The notes: a model not told the origin generated them from the letters alone. Positions 39,405-48,592 are shown, counted from the stretch's first letter. The stretch: 64,000 nucleotides of DNA from Pseudaquabacterium terrae (GCF_013266755.1 NZ_JABRWJ010000012.1:147417-211416), one strand, 5' to 3'. Translations and numbers: made by a program.

Positions 39405-40253
39405 ATGCAGAAACGCAAGACGCCCCCAACCGGGGCGCCAACGCACCAGGAAGCAGCGGACACAGCGCCCGACGCGGTGCGCAACGCCGATGCCGACGCG
39501 GTACGCAACCCCGACGCCATCGCCGGCCGCATCGTCGATGCGATCCTCGCCGGCCGCATCGGCGCCGGTGACCGCCTGGGCGAACAGTCGCTGGCCGACC
39601 TGTTCGGGGTCAGCCGCACGCTGGTGCGCGAGGCGCTCGGCCGGCTGTCGGCGCGCGGCATGGTGCAGGTCAGCCCGCGCCGCGGCTGGTATGTCATCGA
39701 GCCGTCGGCGGCCGAGGCCAAGTCGGCCTTCGATGCGCGCGTGGCGATCGAGACCGGCCTCGTGCACACGCTGGCGGCGCCCTTGCCGCCGGCGGCGCTG
39801 AAGCGGCTGAAGCGGCACGTCGCCGACGAGAAAGCCGCCATCCGCTCGGGCGATGCGGCGCGGCGCAGCTACCTGCTCGGCGAGTTCCACGTCTGCCTGG
39901 CCGACTGCGCCGGCAACCCGCTGCTGGCCGACATCCTGAAGGACCTGACCGCGCGCACGACGCTGATCGCCGCGCTCTACCAGTCGACGCACGACGCAAC
40001 CCGCTCCTGCGCCGACCATGCACGCATCGTCGCCGCGCTCGAAGCCGGCGACCATGCGCTGGCCGCGCAGCTGCTGCGCCAGCACATCGAGGAGGTGGCC
40101 AACCACCTCGGCCAGCCGAGCACCGGCGACGACCCGCTGCAGCGGCTGCGCGCCGCGCTGCTGCCCGAAGCCGAGGCGCCGCGGCGCCTCTTCAGCGACC
40201 TGATCAACCCCGACGCGGCCGACCGCCGCAAATCCCAGGAGAACCCACGATGA
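39405..40253 (+). CDS. GntR-family regulator with FCD domain
   Basis: 282 aa from the ATG at 39405; an earlier ATG at 39342 is upstream of the operator repeat. The winged helix reads AGRIVDAILAGRIGAGDRLG with VSRTLVREALGRL. The FCD ligand domain has FDARVAIETGLVHTLA, GEFHVCLADCAGNPLL and a metal-binding histidine in HARIVAALEAGD. Its stop overlaps the binding-protein start by 4 bases, so it is part of the importer operon it probably controls. Confidence 0.9.
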   Translation: MQKRKTPPTGAPTHQEAADTAPDAVRNADADAVRNPDAIAGRIVDAILAGRIGAGDRLGEQSLADLFGVSRTLVREALGRLSARGMVQVSPRRGWYVIEPSAAEAKSAFDARVAIETGLVHTLAAPLPPAALKRLKRHVADEKAAIRSGDAARRSYLLGEFHVCLADCAGNPLLADILKDLTARTTLIAALYQSTHDATRSCADHARIVAALEAGDHALAAQLLRQHIEEVANHLGQPSTGDDPLQRLRAALLPEAEAPRRLFSDLINPDAADRRKSQENPR

Positions 40254-41035
40254 ACCGCCGCCTGATCACCACCCTGGCCGTCGCCGCCACGCTGCTGGCG
40301 CCGCTGGCCGCCCGCGCCCAGGCCGCGCTGGACGACGTGCTCGCGAAGAAGACGATCCTGATCGCCGTGCCGACCGACTTCCCGCCCTATGGCTTCGTCG
40401 GCGTCGACCTGAAGCCGCAGGGCCTGGACGTCGACATGGCCAACCTGATCGGCGCCAAGCTCGGCGTCAAGGTCGAGCTGGTGCCGGTGACCAGCGCCAA
40501 CCGCATCCCGTACCTGCAGACCAAGAAGGCGCACCTGGTGATCTCCACGCTCGGCAAGAACCCCGAGCGCGAGAAAGTCATCGACTTCACGGCCGCCTAC
40601 TCGCCCTTCTTCCAGGCCGTGTTCGCACCGAAGTCGCTGGCGCTGAAGAGCTTCGCCGACCTCGCCGGCAAGACGGTCGGCGTGACGCGCGGCGCGATCG
40701 AGGACATGGAGCTGACGAAGCTCGCGCCGCCGAACGCCGACATCAAGCGTTTCGAGGACAACAACGCCACCGTCTCGGCCTTCGTCTCGGGCCAGGTGCA
40801 GGTCATCGCCACCGGCGCCTCGGTGGCCGGCAACATGATGCAGCGCAACCCGGCGCTGAACGCCGAGTACAAGCTGCTGATCAAGGACTCGCCGAACTTC
40901 ATCGGCATCGCCAAGGGCGAGGACAAGCTGCGCCTGAAGGTCAACGAGGTCATCGGCGCCGCCAAGGCCGCCGGCGAGCTCGACAAGCTGGCGCAGAAGT
41001 GGCTCGGTCGCCCGGCGGGCGATCTGCCGAACTGA
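40250..41035 (+). CDS. Polar amino-acid-type ABC substrate-binding protein
   Basis: 261 aa with signal peptide (MNRRLITTLAVAATLLAPLAARAQA). Family-3 binding protein features: ILIAVPTDFPPYGFVG, DVDMANLIGAKLGVKVELV and STLGKNPEREKVIDFTAAY. Such proteins bind amino acids or related small organic ions. The R in NPEREKV region and absence of neighbouring amino-acid enzymes leave the ligand open; the nearby Rieske oxygenase and Mo hydroxylase suggest an N-containing compound. Confidence 0.9.
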   Translation: MNRRLITTLAVAATLLAPLAARAQAALDDVLAKKTILIAVPTDFPPYGFVGVDLKPQGLDVDMANLIGAKLGVKVELVPVTSANRIPYLQTKKAHLVISTLGKNPEREKVIDFTAAYSPFFQAVFAPKSLALKSFADLAGKTVGVTRGAIEDMELTKLAPPNADIKRFEDNNATVSAFVSGQVQVIATGASVAGNMMQRNPALNAEYKLLIKDSPNFIGIAKGEDKLRLKVNEVIGAAKAAGELDKLAQKWLGRPAGDLPN

Positions 41036-41055
41036 TCGCTTCGAGGGAGCGCACG

Positions 41056-41715
41056 ATGCCGAGCTTCGATTTTGCCGCGGTGCTGGCCGAATGGCCGCTG
41101 CTTTTACGCGGTATTGGCGCGACAGTGCTGTTGACCGCGCTGTCGGCCGTCGTCGGCATGGCGCTGGGCATCGCCTGCGCGTGGGGCCGCAGCTGGGGCC
41201 CCCGCTGGTTGCAGCTGATCGTCGGCGCCTACGTCGAGGCGATCCGCAACACGCCCTTCATCGTGCAGCTGTTCTTCATCTTCTTCGGGCTGCCGAGCTT
41301 GGGGCTGAGGCTGACGCCGGAGCTGGCCTCGGTGCTGGCGATGGTGATCAACCTCGGCGCCTACGCGGCCGAGATCGTGCGCGCCGGCATCGCCGCGACG
41401 CCGCGCGGCCAGATCGAGGCGGGCATGAGCCTGGCGCTGACGCGCGCTCAGGTCTTCATGCGCGTCGTGCTGCCGCCGGCGCTCAAGCGCGTGTGGCCGG
41501 CGGTGACCAGTCAGATCATCATCGTGATGCTCGGCTCGGCGGTGTGCGGGCAGATCGCGGCGCAGGAGCTGTCGTACTACGCCAACCTGATCCAGAGCCG
41601 CAACTTCCGCGCCTTCGAGGCCTACATCGTCGCCACGCTCGCCTACCTGGCGCTGGCCGTCGCGCTGCGCCAGCTGCTGCACTGGCTGGGCCCGCGCTTT
41701 CTCTTTGGACGTTAG
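41056..41715 (+). CDS. Polar amino-acid-type ABC permease
   Basis: 219 aa from the ATG at 41056. Five membrane helices; the HisM/GlnP hallmark YVEAIRNTPFIVQLFFIFFG and EAA loop AGIAATPRGQIEAGMSLALT are present. It forms a heterodimer with the next permease. Spaced 20 bases after the binding protein. Confidence 0.92.
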   Translation: MPSFDFAAVLAEWPLLLRGIGATVLLTALSAVVGMALGIACAWGRSWGPRWLQLIVGAYVEAIRNTPFIVQLFFIFFGLPSLGLRLTPELASVLAMVINLGAYAAEIVRAGIAATPRGQIEAGMSLALTRAQVFMRVVLPPALKRVWPAVTSQIIIVMLGSAVCGQIAAQELSYYANLIQSRNFRAFEAYIVATLAYLALAVALRQLLHWLGPRFLFGR

Positions 41716-41723
41716 GACCCACG

Positions 41724-42374
41724 ATGGTCGAGTTCAGTCTGTGGGACATCGTGCGCAACCTGCTGCTGGCGGCGCGCTGGACGGTCGTGCTGTCGCTGAT
41801 CGCCTTCGTCGGCGGCGGCGCGGTGGGCCTCGCACTGCTGGGCGCTCGGCTGGCGCGCTGGCCCGGCGCCGACCGTGTCGTCGGCGCCTACGTGCAGCTG
41901 TTCCAGGGCACGCCGCTGCTGATGCAGCTGTTCCTGGCCTACTTCGGCCTGGCACTGCTGGGCATGGAGGTGTCGGCCTGGACGGCCGCCGCGCTGGCGC
42001 TGACGCTCTACACCAGCGCCTTCCTGACGGAGATCTGGCGCGGCTGCGTCAATGCGATCCACAAGGGCCAGTGGGAAGCGGCCGCCAGCCTGGCGCTGAC
42101 CTTGCCCGAGCAATTGCGCCACGTCATCGGCCCGCAGGCGCTGCGCATCGCGCTGCCGCCGACGGTGGGATTCCTGGTGCAGGTGATCAAGGGCACCGCG
42201 CTGGCCTCGGTGATCGGCTTCATCGAGCTGACCAAGGCCGGCACGATGATCACCAACGCCACCTTCCGGCCCTTCACCGTCTACGCCTGCGTCGCGCTGA
42301 TGTACTTCGCGCTCTGCTACCCGATCTCGGCCTGGAGCCGGGGCATGGAAAGGAAACTGCACCGTGGCCAATGA
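41724..42374 (+). CDS. Polar amino-acid-type ABC permease
   Basis: 216 aa from the ATG at 41724, 8 bases after the previous stop. YVQLFQGTPLLMQLFLAYFG and CVNAIHKGQWEAAASLALT are the family motifs. Second membrane subunit of the importer. A long in-frame extension runs upstream through the other permease gene but is a shadow. Confidence 0.92.
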   Translation: MVEFSLWDIVRNLLLAARWTVVLSLIAFVGGGAVGLALLGARLARWPGADRVVGAYVQLFQGTPLLMQLFLAYFGLALLGMEVSAWTAAALALTLYTSAFLTEIWRGCVNAIHKGQWEAAASLALTLPEQLRHVIGPQALRIALPPTVGFLVQVIKGTALASVIGFIELTKAGTMITNATFRPFTVYACVALMYFALCYPISAWSRGMERKLHRGQ

Positions 42375-43113
42375 GATGCCCAAGCCGATCGTCGACATCC
42401 AGTCGCTGCGCAAGCGCTTCGGCGCCAACGAAGTGCTCAAGGGCATCGACCTCGCGGTCGCGCCCGGCGAGGTCATCGCCATCATCGGCCGAAGCGGCTC
42501 GGGCAAGAGCACGCTCTTGCGCTGCATCAACGGCCTCGAATCCTTCGACGACGGTGCGTTGAGCGTCGACGGCCGGCCGCTGCGCCACGGCGACGCGAAG
42601 GCGATGCGCGAGCTGCGCCAGCACGTCGGCATGATCTTCCAGAGCTTCAACCTCTTTCCGCACCTCGACGTCGGCCACAACATCATGCTGGCGCCCGGGC
42701 TGGTCAAGCAGCGGCGCGGCGCCGAGGCCGAAGCGCGTGCGCGCGCGCTGCTCGAGCGCGTCGGCCTGGCCGACAAGTTCGCGGCCTACCCCGACCAGCT
42801 GTCGGGCGGCCAGCAGCAGCGCGTGGCGATCGCCCGCGCGCTGGCGATGGAGCCGGCGGTGCTGCTGTGCGACGAGATCACGTCGGCCCTCGACCCCGAG
42901 CTCGTCGGCGAGGTGCTGAAGGTCGTCGAGCGCCTGGCCGAGGAAGGCATGACGCTGCTGATGGTCACGCACGAGATGAACTTCGCGCGCCGAGTGGCCG
43001 ACCGCATCGTCTTCATGCACGCGGGGCGCATCCACGAGATGGGCCCGCCGGAGCAGCTGTTCACGGCGCCGCAGACGGCGGAGCTGAAGAGCTTTCTGTC
43101 GGCGCTGCACTGA
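42364..43113 (+). CDS. Polar amino-acid-type ABC ATPase (GlnQ type)
   Basis: 249 aa from the GTG overlapping the permease end by 11 bases; an ATG at 42376 is an alternative. Walker [10 protein letters not shown] at 42-50, LSGGQQQR, Walker [13 protein letters not shown], and H-loop [13 protein letters not shown]. The last 29 codons lie in an 87-base block that is repeated at 45771-45857 (see repeat entries). Confidence 0.93.
   Translation: MANEMPKPIVDIQSLRKRFGANEVLKGIDLAVAPGEVIAIIGRSGSGKSTLLRCINGLESFDDGALSVDGRPLRHGDAKAMRELRQHVGMIFQSFNLFPHLDVGHNIMLAPGLVKQRRGAEAEARARALLERVGLADKFAAYPDQLSGGQQQRVAIARALAMEPAVLLCDEITSALDPELVGEVLKVVERLAEEGMTLLMVTHEMNFARRVADRIVFMHAGRIHEMGPPEQLFTAPQTAELKSFLSALH
43027..43113 (+). 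repeat. 87-base direct duplication, copy 1 (end of ATPase gene)
   Basis: This block is the 3' end of the importer ATPase gene and is repeated 2,744 bases downstream at 45771-45857 with one mismatch (G at 43038, C at 45782, Glu to Asp). The match stops exactly at the TGA. The two copies flank a 2,657-base segment carrying an AfsR-like regulator gene. Confidence 0.93.
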
Positions 43114-43172
43114 GCGCCCGAGCGCCACCGGCATCCTGCGACATGGATGCGTGCGCCATCGCGCGCAGTCGT

Positions 43173-45599
43173 TCATGCCTTCGGCGAGAGCGCGTCCGCA
43201 ACCGCCTGCAGCGCATCCGCATAGGACAAGGCCCGGCCGGCAGCCACGAGCGTTTCGCGCGCGCGCGGTTCAAATGCACACCAGGCGCGGTCGAGGCGCT
43301 CGTGCTCCTGCGGCTCCAGCTCGGTCCTCATGCTGGCGCGATGGAGAAGCCCTTCGGCGGCCGCTTCCAGCACGACAGCGGCTTCATGCAGGCCGGCGAT
43401 CGCGGCCCACTGCGCCGTGACGGAGATCAGATGCAGCCCGGCGTTGTGCGAGTCCGCCAGCGGGACCAGCGGCAGCGCATGCTCGAGTTGGCGCTTCGCC
43501 TCTTCGGGTGCGCGGTCTTCGATCGCGAAGAACGCCAGGCACAACCGCACCGACAGGATTCCCGAAGGCGTGTTCAAGCGCTGTCGCAGCGCCAGCGCCT
43601 CGTCGAACAGCGCGCGTGCCTGCATCCGCTCGCCGCAACGCAAGTGCACGTGGGCCCGGATGACGAGCGCGTCGCCCAGCTCGATGCTGTCGCCCAGCGG
43701 TCGACCCACGGTCAGGGCTTCGCACGCCAAGGGCAGGGACTCGCGCGTCTCGTTCCGGTTGTGCCGGACATGCGCGAATTTCGCCAGGGCGAAGCACAAG
43801 GTCGCGGCGTCGCCCAGTGACCGCGCCAGCCGCAGCGCCTCGTCCATCAGCCGAACGGCTTCCCCATCCTCGGCGGTCCAGGTACTCAACCATCCCGCCG
43901 TGATCAACGCACGGCAGCGTGCCAGCGAGGGCCGCTCGGCACCCGGTCGCGCCAGCGCGGCGTGCGTGACCTGCGCGCCCAATGCAGGCAGCGCGCGCAG
44001 GAACCAATAGTGGTGCAGCGCGGCGGCCAGCCGCAAGCCGGCGGTCGGATCGTCGCCCGCCGGTGCCCAGGCCAAGGCCAGCAGCAGGTTGTCGCGCTCT
44101 CGATCGAGAACGGCAAAGTGGGACCGCCCGTCGGCGTGCAGCAAGTGGCGCTGGCAGGCTTCGGCCAGTTGAAGGAAGTGCTCGCGGTGAAGGGCGCGCA
44201 CGGCGGGTGCCTCGCCGCTGTCGATGAGACGCTCCAGCGCGAACAATCGTGTCGTCTCCAGCAGCCGGTAGCGCAGCACCGCGTCGCCTTCGGCCACGAC
44301 CAGGGACTTGTCGACCAGCGTGCCCAGGTGCTCCAGCACATCCCAGCGGTCGATGCCGCTGTCTTCGGCCACGTGCTGCGCCGCCTCGAGCGTGAAGCCG
44401 CCGACGAAGACGCCGAGCCGGCGCAGCACGGCCTGCTCGACCGGCGACAGCAACTGGTGGCTCCATTCGAGCGCGGCGCGCAGGGTCTGGTGGCGTCGCA
44501 AGCCGCCGCGACGCCCGGCGGTCAGCACATGAAAGCGCTGGTCCAGCCTGTCGCGCAGGCCTTCGATGCCGAGCAGCGGCAGCCGCGCCGCCGCGAGCTC
44601 GATCGCCAGCGGCAGGCCGTCCAGGCGCCGGCAGACGTCGGCCACCGGGGCGCTGTTGGCAGCGCTGAGCTCGAAGCGTCGATCCGCCTCCTTCGCACGC
44701 GCGACGAACAGCGCCACGGCCCCGCTGGCGTCCATTGCTGCCGGGTCATCGCCGACCGGCAGCGACAGCGGGGCCGGCCGCAGCACGCGCTCGTCCTCCA
44801 GATGCAGCGGCTCCTGGCTGGTCACGAGGATGTGCACGGCCGGCGCGGCCTGCAGCACCCGGGCGACGAAACCCGCCACGCCGTCGAGCAGGTGCTCGGC
44901 GTTGTCCAGGACCAGCAGCGCCGATCGCTCCTGCAGCTCGCGCAGGGCGGCGGCATCGGGATCGGTCCCGCTTTCGAAGCGCAGTCCCAGCGCCGCCGCC
45001 ACGGCGCCGGGCAGCCACGACGACTCGGCCAGCGGCGCGAGGTCGATCCACCACACGCCGTCACGCGCCCATGCCCTGCAAGCCTCGGCCGCGGCCTGCG
45101 CCAGCCGTGTCTTGCCGATCCCGGCCGCACCGGCGACCGTGACGAGCCGATGGCGCGTCAGCAGTCCGAGCAACGCGGCCAGGTCCTGCTCGCGTCCGAA
45201 CAGTTTCGGCAACGCGGGCCGCAGGTTCGTGAGCGCCCGGGTGTCGGCCGCTGCGTGTGCGCTGGCGCCTCGCTGCGCGGGCTCCGCAGCGGCACCCTCC
45301 TCCGTGACCGGCAGCGTGAACCGATAGCCCCGTCCCGGCACGGTCGCGATGGCCGGGTGGCCCAGCAGCTTGCGCAACGCGACGATCTGCACCTGCAGGT
45401 TGTTCTCTTCGACGAAGAGCCCGGGCCACACGAGGTCCATCAGCTCATGCTTGCTCACGACCCGGTCGCGGCGTTCGACGAGCGAGAGCAGCAGGTCGAA
45501 CGCCCGGCCACCGAGCTTGACGAGCACGTCGCCACTCAGCAGCTGGCGCTGCGACGGGAGCAGGCGGTAGGGCGCGAATGCGTAGGCCGTGACTGCCAT
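43173..45599 (-). CDS. Winged-helix regulator with AAA/NB-ARC-like ATPase (AfsR-like)
   Basis: 808 aa from the ATG at 45599; an upstream ATG at 45647 adds 16 residues. An OmpR/CadC-type winged helix (about 1-98: LGGRAFDLLLSLVERRDRVV, TVPGRGYRF) is followed by an ATPase with Walker A AGAAGIGKTRLAQ and Walker B ALLVLDNAEHLLD, then TPR-like helical repeats. This is the COG3903-type predicted ATPase regulator. Signal and targets are unknown. The gene lies in a segment flanked by an 87-base direct duplication. Confidence 0.88.
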   Translation of the reverse strand: MAVTAYAFAPYRLLPSQRQLLSGDVLVKLGGRAFDLLLSLVERRDRVVSKHELMDLVWPGLFVEENNLQVQIVALRKLLGHPAIATVPGRGYRFTLPVTEEGAAAEPAQRGASAHAAADTRALTNLRPALPKLFGREQDLAALLGLLTRHRLVTVAGAAGIGKTRLAQAAAEACRAWARDGVWWIDLAPLAESSWLPGAVAAALGLRFESGTDPDAAALRELQERSALLVLDNAEHLLDGVAGFVARVLQAAPAVHILVTSQEPLHLEDERVLRPAPLSLPVGDDPAAMDASGAVALFVARAKEADRRFELSAANSAPVADVCRRLDGLPLAIELAAARLPLLGIEGLRDRLDQRFHVLTAGRRGGLRRHQTLRAALEWSHQLLSPVEQAVLRRLGVFVGGFTLEAAQHVAEDSGIDRWDVLEHLGTLVDKSLVVAEGDAVLRYRLLETTRLFALERLIDSGEAPAVRALHREHFLQLAEACQRHLLHADGRSHFAVLDRERDNLLLALAWAPAGDDPTAGLRLAAALHHYWFLRALPALGAQVTHAALARPGAERPSLARCRALITAGWLSTWTAEDGEAVRLMDEALRLARSLGDAATLCFALAKFAHVRHNRNETRESLPLACEALTVGRPLGDSIELGDALVIRAHVHLRCGERMQARALFDEALALRQRLNTPSGILSVRLCLAFFAIEDRAPEEAKRQLEHALPLVPLADSHNAGLHLISVTAQWAAIAGLHEAAVVLEAAAEGLLHRASMRTELEPQEHERLDRAWCAFEPRARETLVAAGRALSYADALQAVADALSPKA

Positions 45600-45740
45600 G
45601 GACGGTCCTTCGGTCACGTCGGGATCGTATTGCCGGCTCCAGGACATGACTCAGACTCCACCGGATTTGATCGTGGCTGCATCGTGGGCCGGGGTGGCCG
45701 TCCTGTCCTTGAGCGCAGACGACGTCGCCGATTAAAAGTC

Positions 45741-45756
45741 CTGAAACGTGCTTCAG
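45741..45756. promoter_or_regulatory. Inverted repeat upstream of the AfsR-like gene
   Basis: CTGAA-acgtgc-TTCAG lies about 140 bases upstream of the regulator start and next to an AT-rich patch (ATTAAAAG) that may be its promoter. It falls inside the inserted segment, close to its right edge, so it is likely the regulator's own control site or a trace of the insertion. Confidence 0.4.
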
Positions 45757-45770
45757 CGGCCACGGCCGGC

Positions 45771-45857
45771 CGCATCCACGACATGGGCCCGCCGGAGCAG
45801 CTGTTCACGGCGCCGCAGACGGCGGAGCTGAAGAGCTTTCTGTCGGCGCTGCACTGA
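45771..45857 (+). repeat. 87-base direct duplication, copy 2 (orphan ATPase tail)
   Basis: It encodes the same C-terminal tail as the importer ATPase but has no upstream gene, so it is a dead fragment on the plus strand. Read on the minus strand it supplies the last 16-odd codons and stop of the Rieske oxygenase gene. The original genes therefore probably converged with a short overlap before the segment was inserted. Confidence 0.93.
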
Positions 45858-47052
45858 ACGGCAGCAGCGTGCCGTCGATCGCCGCGTCGATGCCGCGGTG
45901 GAAGCGCAGCACCTCGTGCTCGAGCCGGCCGAGCTGCATCGTGGTGTTGGCGCCGCTGGCCAGCCCGCGCTGGATGGCCACCGCGGTGCCGATGTCCTCC
46001 TGCTGAAACACCGTCTGCTCGATCAGCCGAAAGGTCTTCTCCCAGTGCGGTGTCCAGTCGGCGCCGCTGCGCTCGGGCGGGATCAGCATCGTGTGCACCC
46101 AGCGCACCTGATCCACCGCCGGCGAGAACATGCCGATCAGGCTGACGTAGTCGGGGTGCCAGATCAGGAAGGTGTTCGGGAACAGCAGCTGCGTCGGCGA
46201 GGCCAGCTTGCACAGTGCCACGCGGTCGCGCGGCGGCTCGAAGGCCTCGAACGCGGCGCGGCGCGCGACCAGCGAATCCTGGTGGGGGCCGGCGTGCAGG
46301 TTGACGACGAAGGCATCGGCGAAGAACGGGTAGATCGTGTCGCGATGCAGCACGCGGATGTGATAACCCTCGAGGAACGCGTCCGCGGTCAGCTTCCAGT
46401 TCGCGGCGTAGGTCCGGTCGACCTTGCGGAACACCGTCATGCCGGCCAGCCCCAGCCACTGCAGGTGTTCGTCCAGCCCCTGCAGGAAGGCCGCGGCCGA
46501 GATTGCCGGGCCGGGCGTGCGCTGCACGAAGATCAGGCCGGCCGTTTCGTCGCAGGGCAGCTCGACCAGGTTCAGCATCGCCGGGTCGATGCCGTCGAAG
46601 GTCTCGGCATGCAGGCGGTGGCGCAGCCGGCCGTCGAGCTCGTAGGTCCAGGCGTGGTACGGGCAGACCAGCGCCTTGCAGGGTTTCGCCTGCGCCGGCT
46701 CGGATCCGGCCCCTGCCGCCACCAGCGCCATGCCGCGATGGCGGCAGACATTGAAGAAGGCGCGCGCGCGGCCGTCCTCGGCCGAGCGCGTCAACACGAT
46801 CGGCACGCCCAGCGCATCGAAGGCCAGCGCCGAGCCGGCCGGCAGCTCGGAGCTGTGCGCCGCGACGACCGGCCACTGCCCGAACAGCGCTGCCTGCTCG
46901 CGCTGCCAGTGCGCGGGGTCGGTGTAGCGGCGGGTCGGCAGGCTGCCGGCCGCGTCGCCGGTCTCGCGCCGGCCGCTGCGGCGCTGCTGGTCGAGGCGAT
47001 CGATCATCCCGGCCAGCGTGGCCGGCAGCGGCGCTTCGAGCGGGTGGTTCAT
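45805..47052 (-). CDS. Rieske non-heme iron oxygenase, alpha subunit
   Basis: 415 aa. Rieske ligands C103, H105, C130 and H133 (CRHRGM and CPYHAWTYELDG) are intact. The mononuclear iron ligands H231 and H236 lie in DAFLEGYHIRVLH, with D224 as bridging acid. This subgroup hydroxylates aromatics or demethylates quaternary amines and needs a reductase, which is not seen nearby. Its last residues lie in the duplicated block. It converges on the importer operon, whose substrate it may process. Confidence 0.88.
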   Translation of the reverse strand: MNHPLEAPLPATLAGMIDRLDQQRRSGRRETGDAAGSLPTRRYTDPAHWQREQAALFGQWPVVAAHSSELPAGSALAFDALGVPIVLTRSAEDGRARAFFNVCRHRGMALVAAGAGSEPAQAKPCKALVCPYHAWTYELDGRLRHRLHAETFDGIDPAMLNLVELPCDETAGLIFVQRTPGPAISAAAFLQGLDEHLQWLGLAGMTVFRKVDRTYAANWKLTADAFLEGYHIRVLHRDTIYPFFADAFVVNLHAGPHQDSLVARRAAFEAFEPPRDRVALCKLASPTQLLFPNTFLIWHPDYVSLIGMFSPAVDQVRWVHTMLIPPERSGADWTPHWEKTFRLIEQTVFQQEDIGTAVAIQRGLASGANTTMQLGRLEHEVLRFHRGIDAAIDGTLLPFSAAPTESSSAPPSAAP

Positions 47053-47225
47053 CGTCGGGGCTCCCGTCGGGGTGGCTGAAGCTTAGGCGCGATGGGTGAT
47101 CGGGGTGTTCGCCTTTTGCGCGCTGCCGAAACCCGGGCCGGCGGGCCGGCGCTTCACTCGTGACAATGGCCCCGCGACCCGCCTGCCCGCCAACGCCGCA
47201 GACGGCCCTGTTCAGCTTTGCCCGC

Positions 47226-47843
47226 ATGACCTCGACGCTCAAGCCCCGCCGCAAGCCCTCGCAATCGCGCGCCTGGATCACCAGCGGCGCGATCCAGGAA
47301 GCGCTCGTGCGCCTGCTGCTCGAACAGCCCTACGAAACAGTCTCGATGCGCGAGATCGCGTCGCTGGCCGGCGTCGGCCTGGGCACGCTGTACCGCTACT
47401 TCCCGAGCAAGGATTCGATTGCCGCGGTCACCGTGCGCGGCTGGATGCGCAAGCAGGCGGCGGCGGTGGCCGCGGCCGCGCGGGCGGACACGCCGCGCAC
47501 GCTGCAGCAGACGATCGACGCCCTGGTCGCCGCGCACGTGCAGCCGCTGGCCGCGCAGAGCGCCGAGTGGCGTGCGCTGCTGACGCTGGAGCGCCGCATC
47601 TCGTCGCCCGAGAGCTACCGCGAGATCTACCGCGAGTTCGTCGCGCTGTTCCGCGATGCGCTGGCCGCCGCGTCGGACTGGCCGGCGGGGCTCGATGCGC
47701 AGCACACCGCCGACTCAGCCTTCGCGATCGTGCATGCGCTGGTGATCCAGGCGCTGCTGGTGCGGGACGAGTGCCCGCCGGCGGACGTATTGATCGGCGA
47801 TGTGCAGCGCGCGTGCAGCGGTGTCATCGCCGCAGCTCGCTGA
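47226..47843 (+). CDS. TetR-family regulator
   Basis: 205 aa from the ATG at 47226; an ATG at 47160 adds 22 non-conserved residues. Helix-turn-helix QEALVRLLLEQPYETVSMRE and VGLGTLYRYFPSKDSI at about residues 18-62. Divergent from the Rieske oxygenase across some 170 bases, so it probably regulates it. Confidence 0.88.
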   Translation: MTSTLKPRRKPSQSRAWITSGAIQEALVRLLLEQPYETVSMREIASLAGVGLGTLYRYFPSKDSIAAVTVRGWMRKQAAAVAAAARADTPRTLQQTIDALVAAHVQPLAAQSAEWRALLTLERRISSPESYREIYREFVALFRDALAAASDWPAGLDAQHTADSAFAIVHALVIQALLVRDECPPADVLIGDVQRACSGVIAAAR

Positions 47844-47858
47844 CCTCGGGCTAACGCG

Positions 47859-48539
47859 CTAACGCGGCGGCAGGTCCTTGCGGTCCAGCAAGGTCAGGCC
47901 GATCAGCCTCGACACCACCGCCGCGAGGTACATCACGCCGACGAACATCTCGACCGCGGCCAGCATGCGGGCATGCGTGCTGATCGGAATCACGTCGCCG
48001 ATGCCGGTGCTCGACAGCAGCGCGAAGCTCATGTACATCAGCTCGGTCCAGGTGCGGGGCGACTGCGGGTTCACCGCGGCGGCGAAGCAGCCCGGCTGCA
48101 GCGCCTGCGTCAGCACGTAGACATAGGCGAAGCCCCAGGCCAGCAGCGTGAAGGTGGCACCGGCGGCGAACAGCTCGTCGGTGGTGGCGTGGCGGTCGGC
48201 CATCATGTAGGCGATCAGGCTGCCGGCCGCGTAGAAGTAGAACACCGCCTCCAGCGCCGCCGACCACGGCAGCAACGACGGCATGCCGAACAACGCCTGC
48301 AATGCCAGCAACACCACCGCCGGCACCGCAATGCCGCCGGAGACCCAGTTCAGCCCCGGCGTGCGGCGCACCATCCCGGTCGTGATGGCCAGCACCACGA
48401 TGCCGAACACGCCGAAGCCGATGCGGCCGGCATCGGTGCCTTCGATGAACGGGTACAGCAGCATGCCGGCCAGCTGCACGACGAGCAGGATCGCCGACGG
48501 GTGGCGGCGCGTGTTGTCGATCCAGCGGATGAGATGCAT
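47859..48539 (-). CDS. Two-TM ion channel family protein
   Basis: 226 aa. Four to six hydrophobic segments; near residue 180 a pore helix and filter-like sequence YMSFALLSSTGIGDVIPI replace the usual TVGYGD of potassium channels. A final helix (MFVGVMYLAAVVSRLIGLTL) follows. It is likely an ion channel of the Ion_trans_2 group; selectivity cannot be assumed because the filter tyrosine is isoleucine. The ATG at 48539 gives an N-terminus MHLIRWID. Confidence 0.8.
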   Translation of the reverse strand: MHLIRWIDNTRRHPSAILLVVQLAGMLLYPFIEGTDAGRIGFGVFGIVVLAITTGMVRRTPGLNWVSGGIAVPAVVLLALQALFGMPSLLPWSAALEAVFYFYAAGSLIAYMMADRHATTDELFAAGATFTLLAWGFAYVYVLTQALQPGCFAAAVNPQSPRTWTELMYMSFALLSSTGIGDVIPISTHARMLAAVEMFVGVMYLAAVVSRLIGLTLLDRKDLPPR

Positions 48540-48592
48540 GCGGTGATTGTGCGGCGCAGGAAGCTGCGCCCGCGCCGCGATGCCGGCCGCAC

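Noticed and set aside
36966..40106. A 1,046-codon open frame on the minus strand
   Set aside because: It is a reverse-strand shadow of the IorB-like and GntR genes; composition is non-protein-like and there is no start signal.
43962..45857. A 631-codon plus-strand frame ending in the ATPase tail
   Set aside because: It runs antisense to the AfsR-like regulator and only gains a real C-terminus because of the 87-base duplication; not a genuine fusion.
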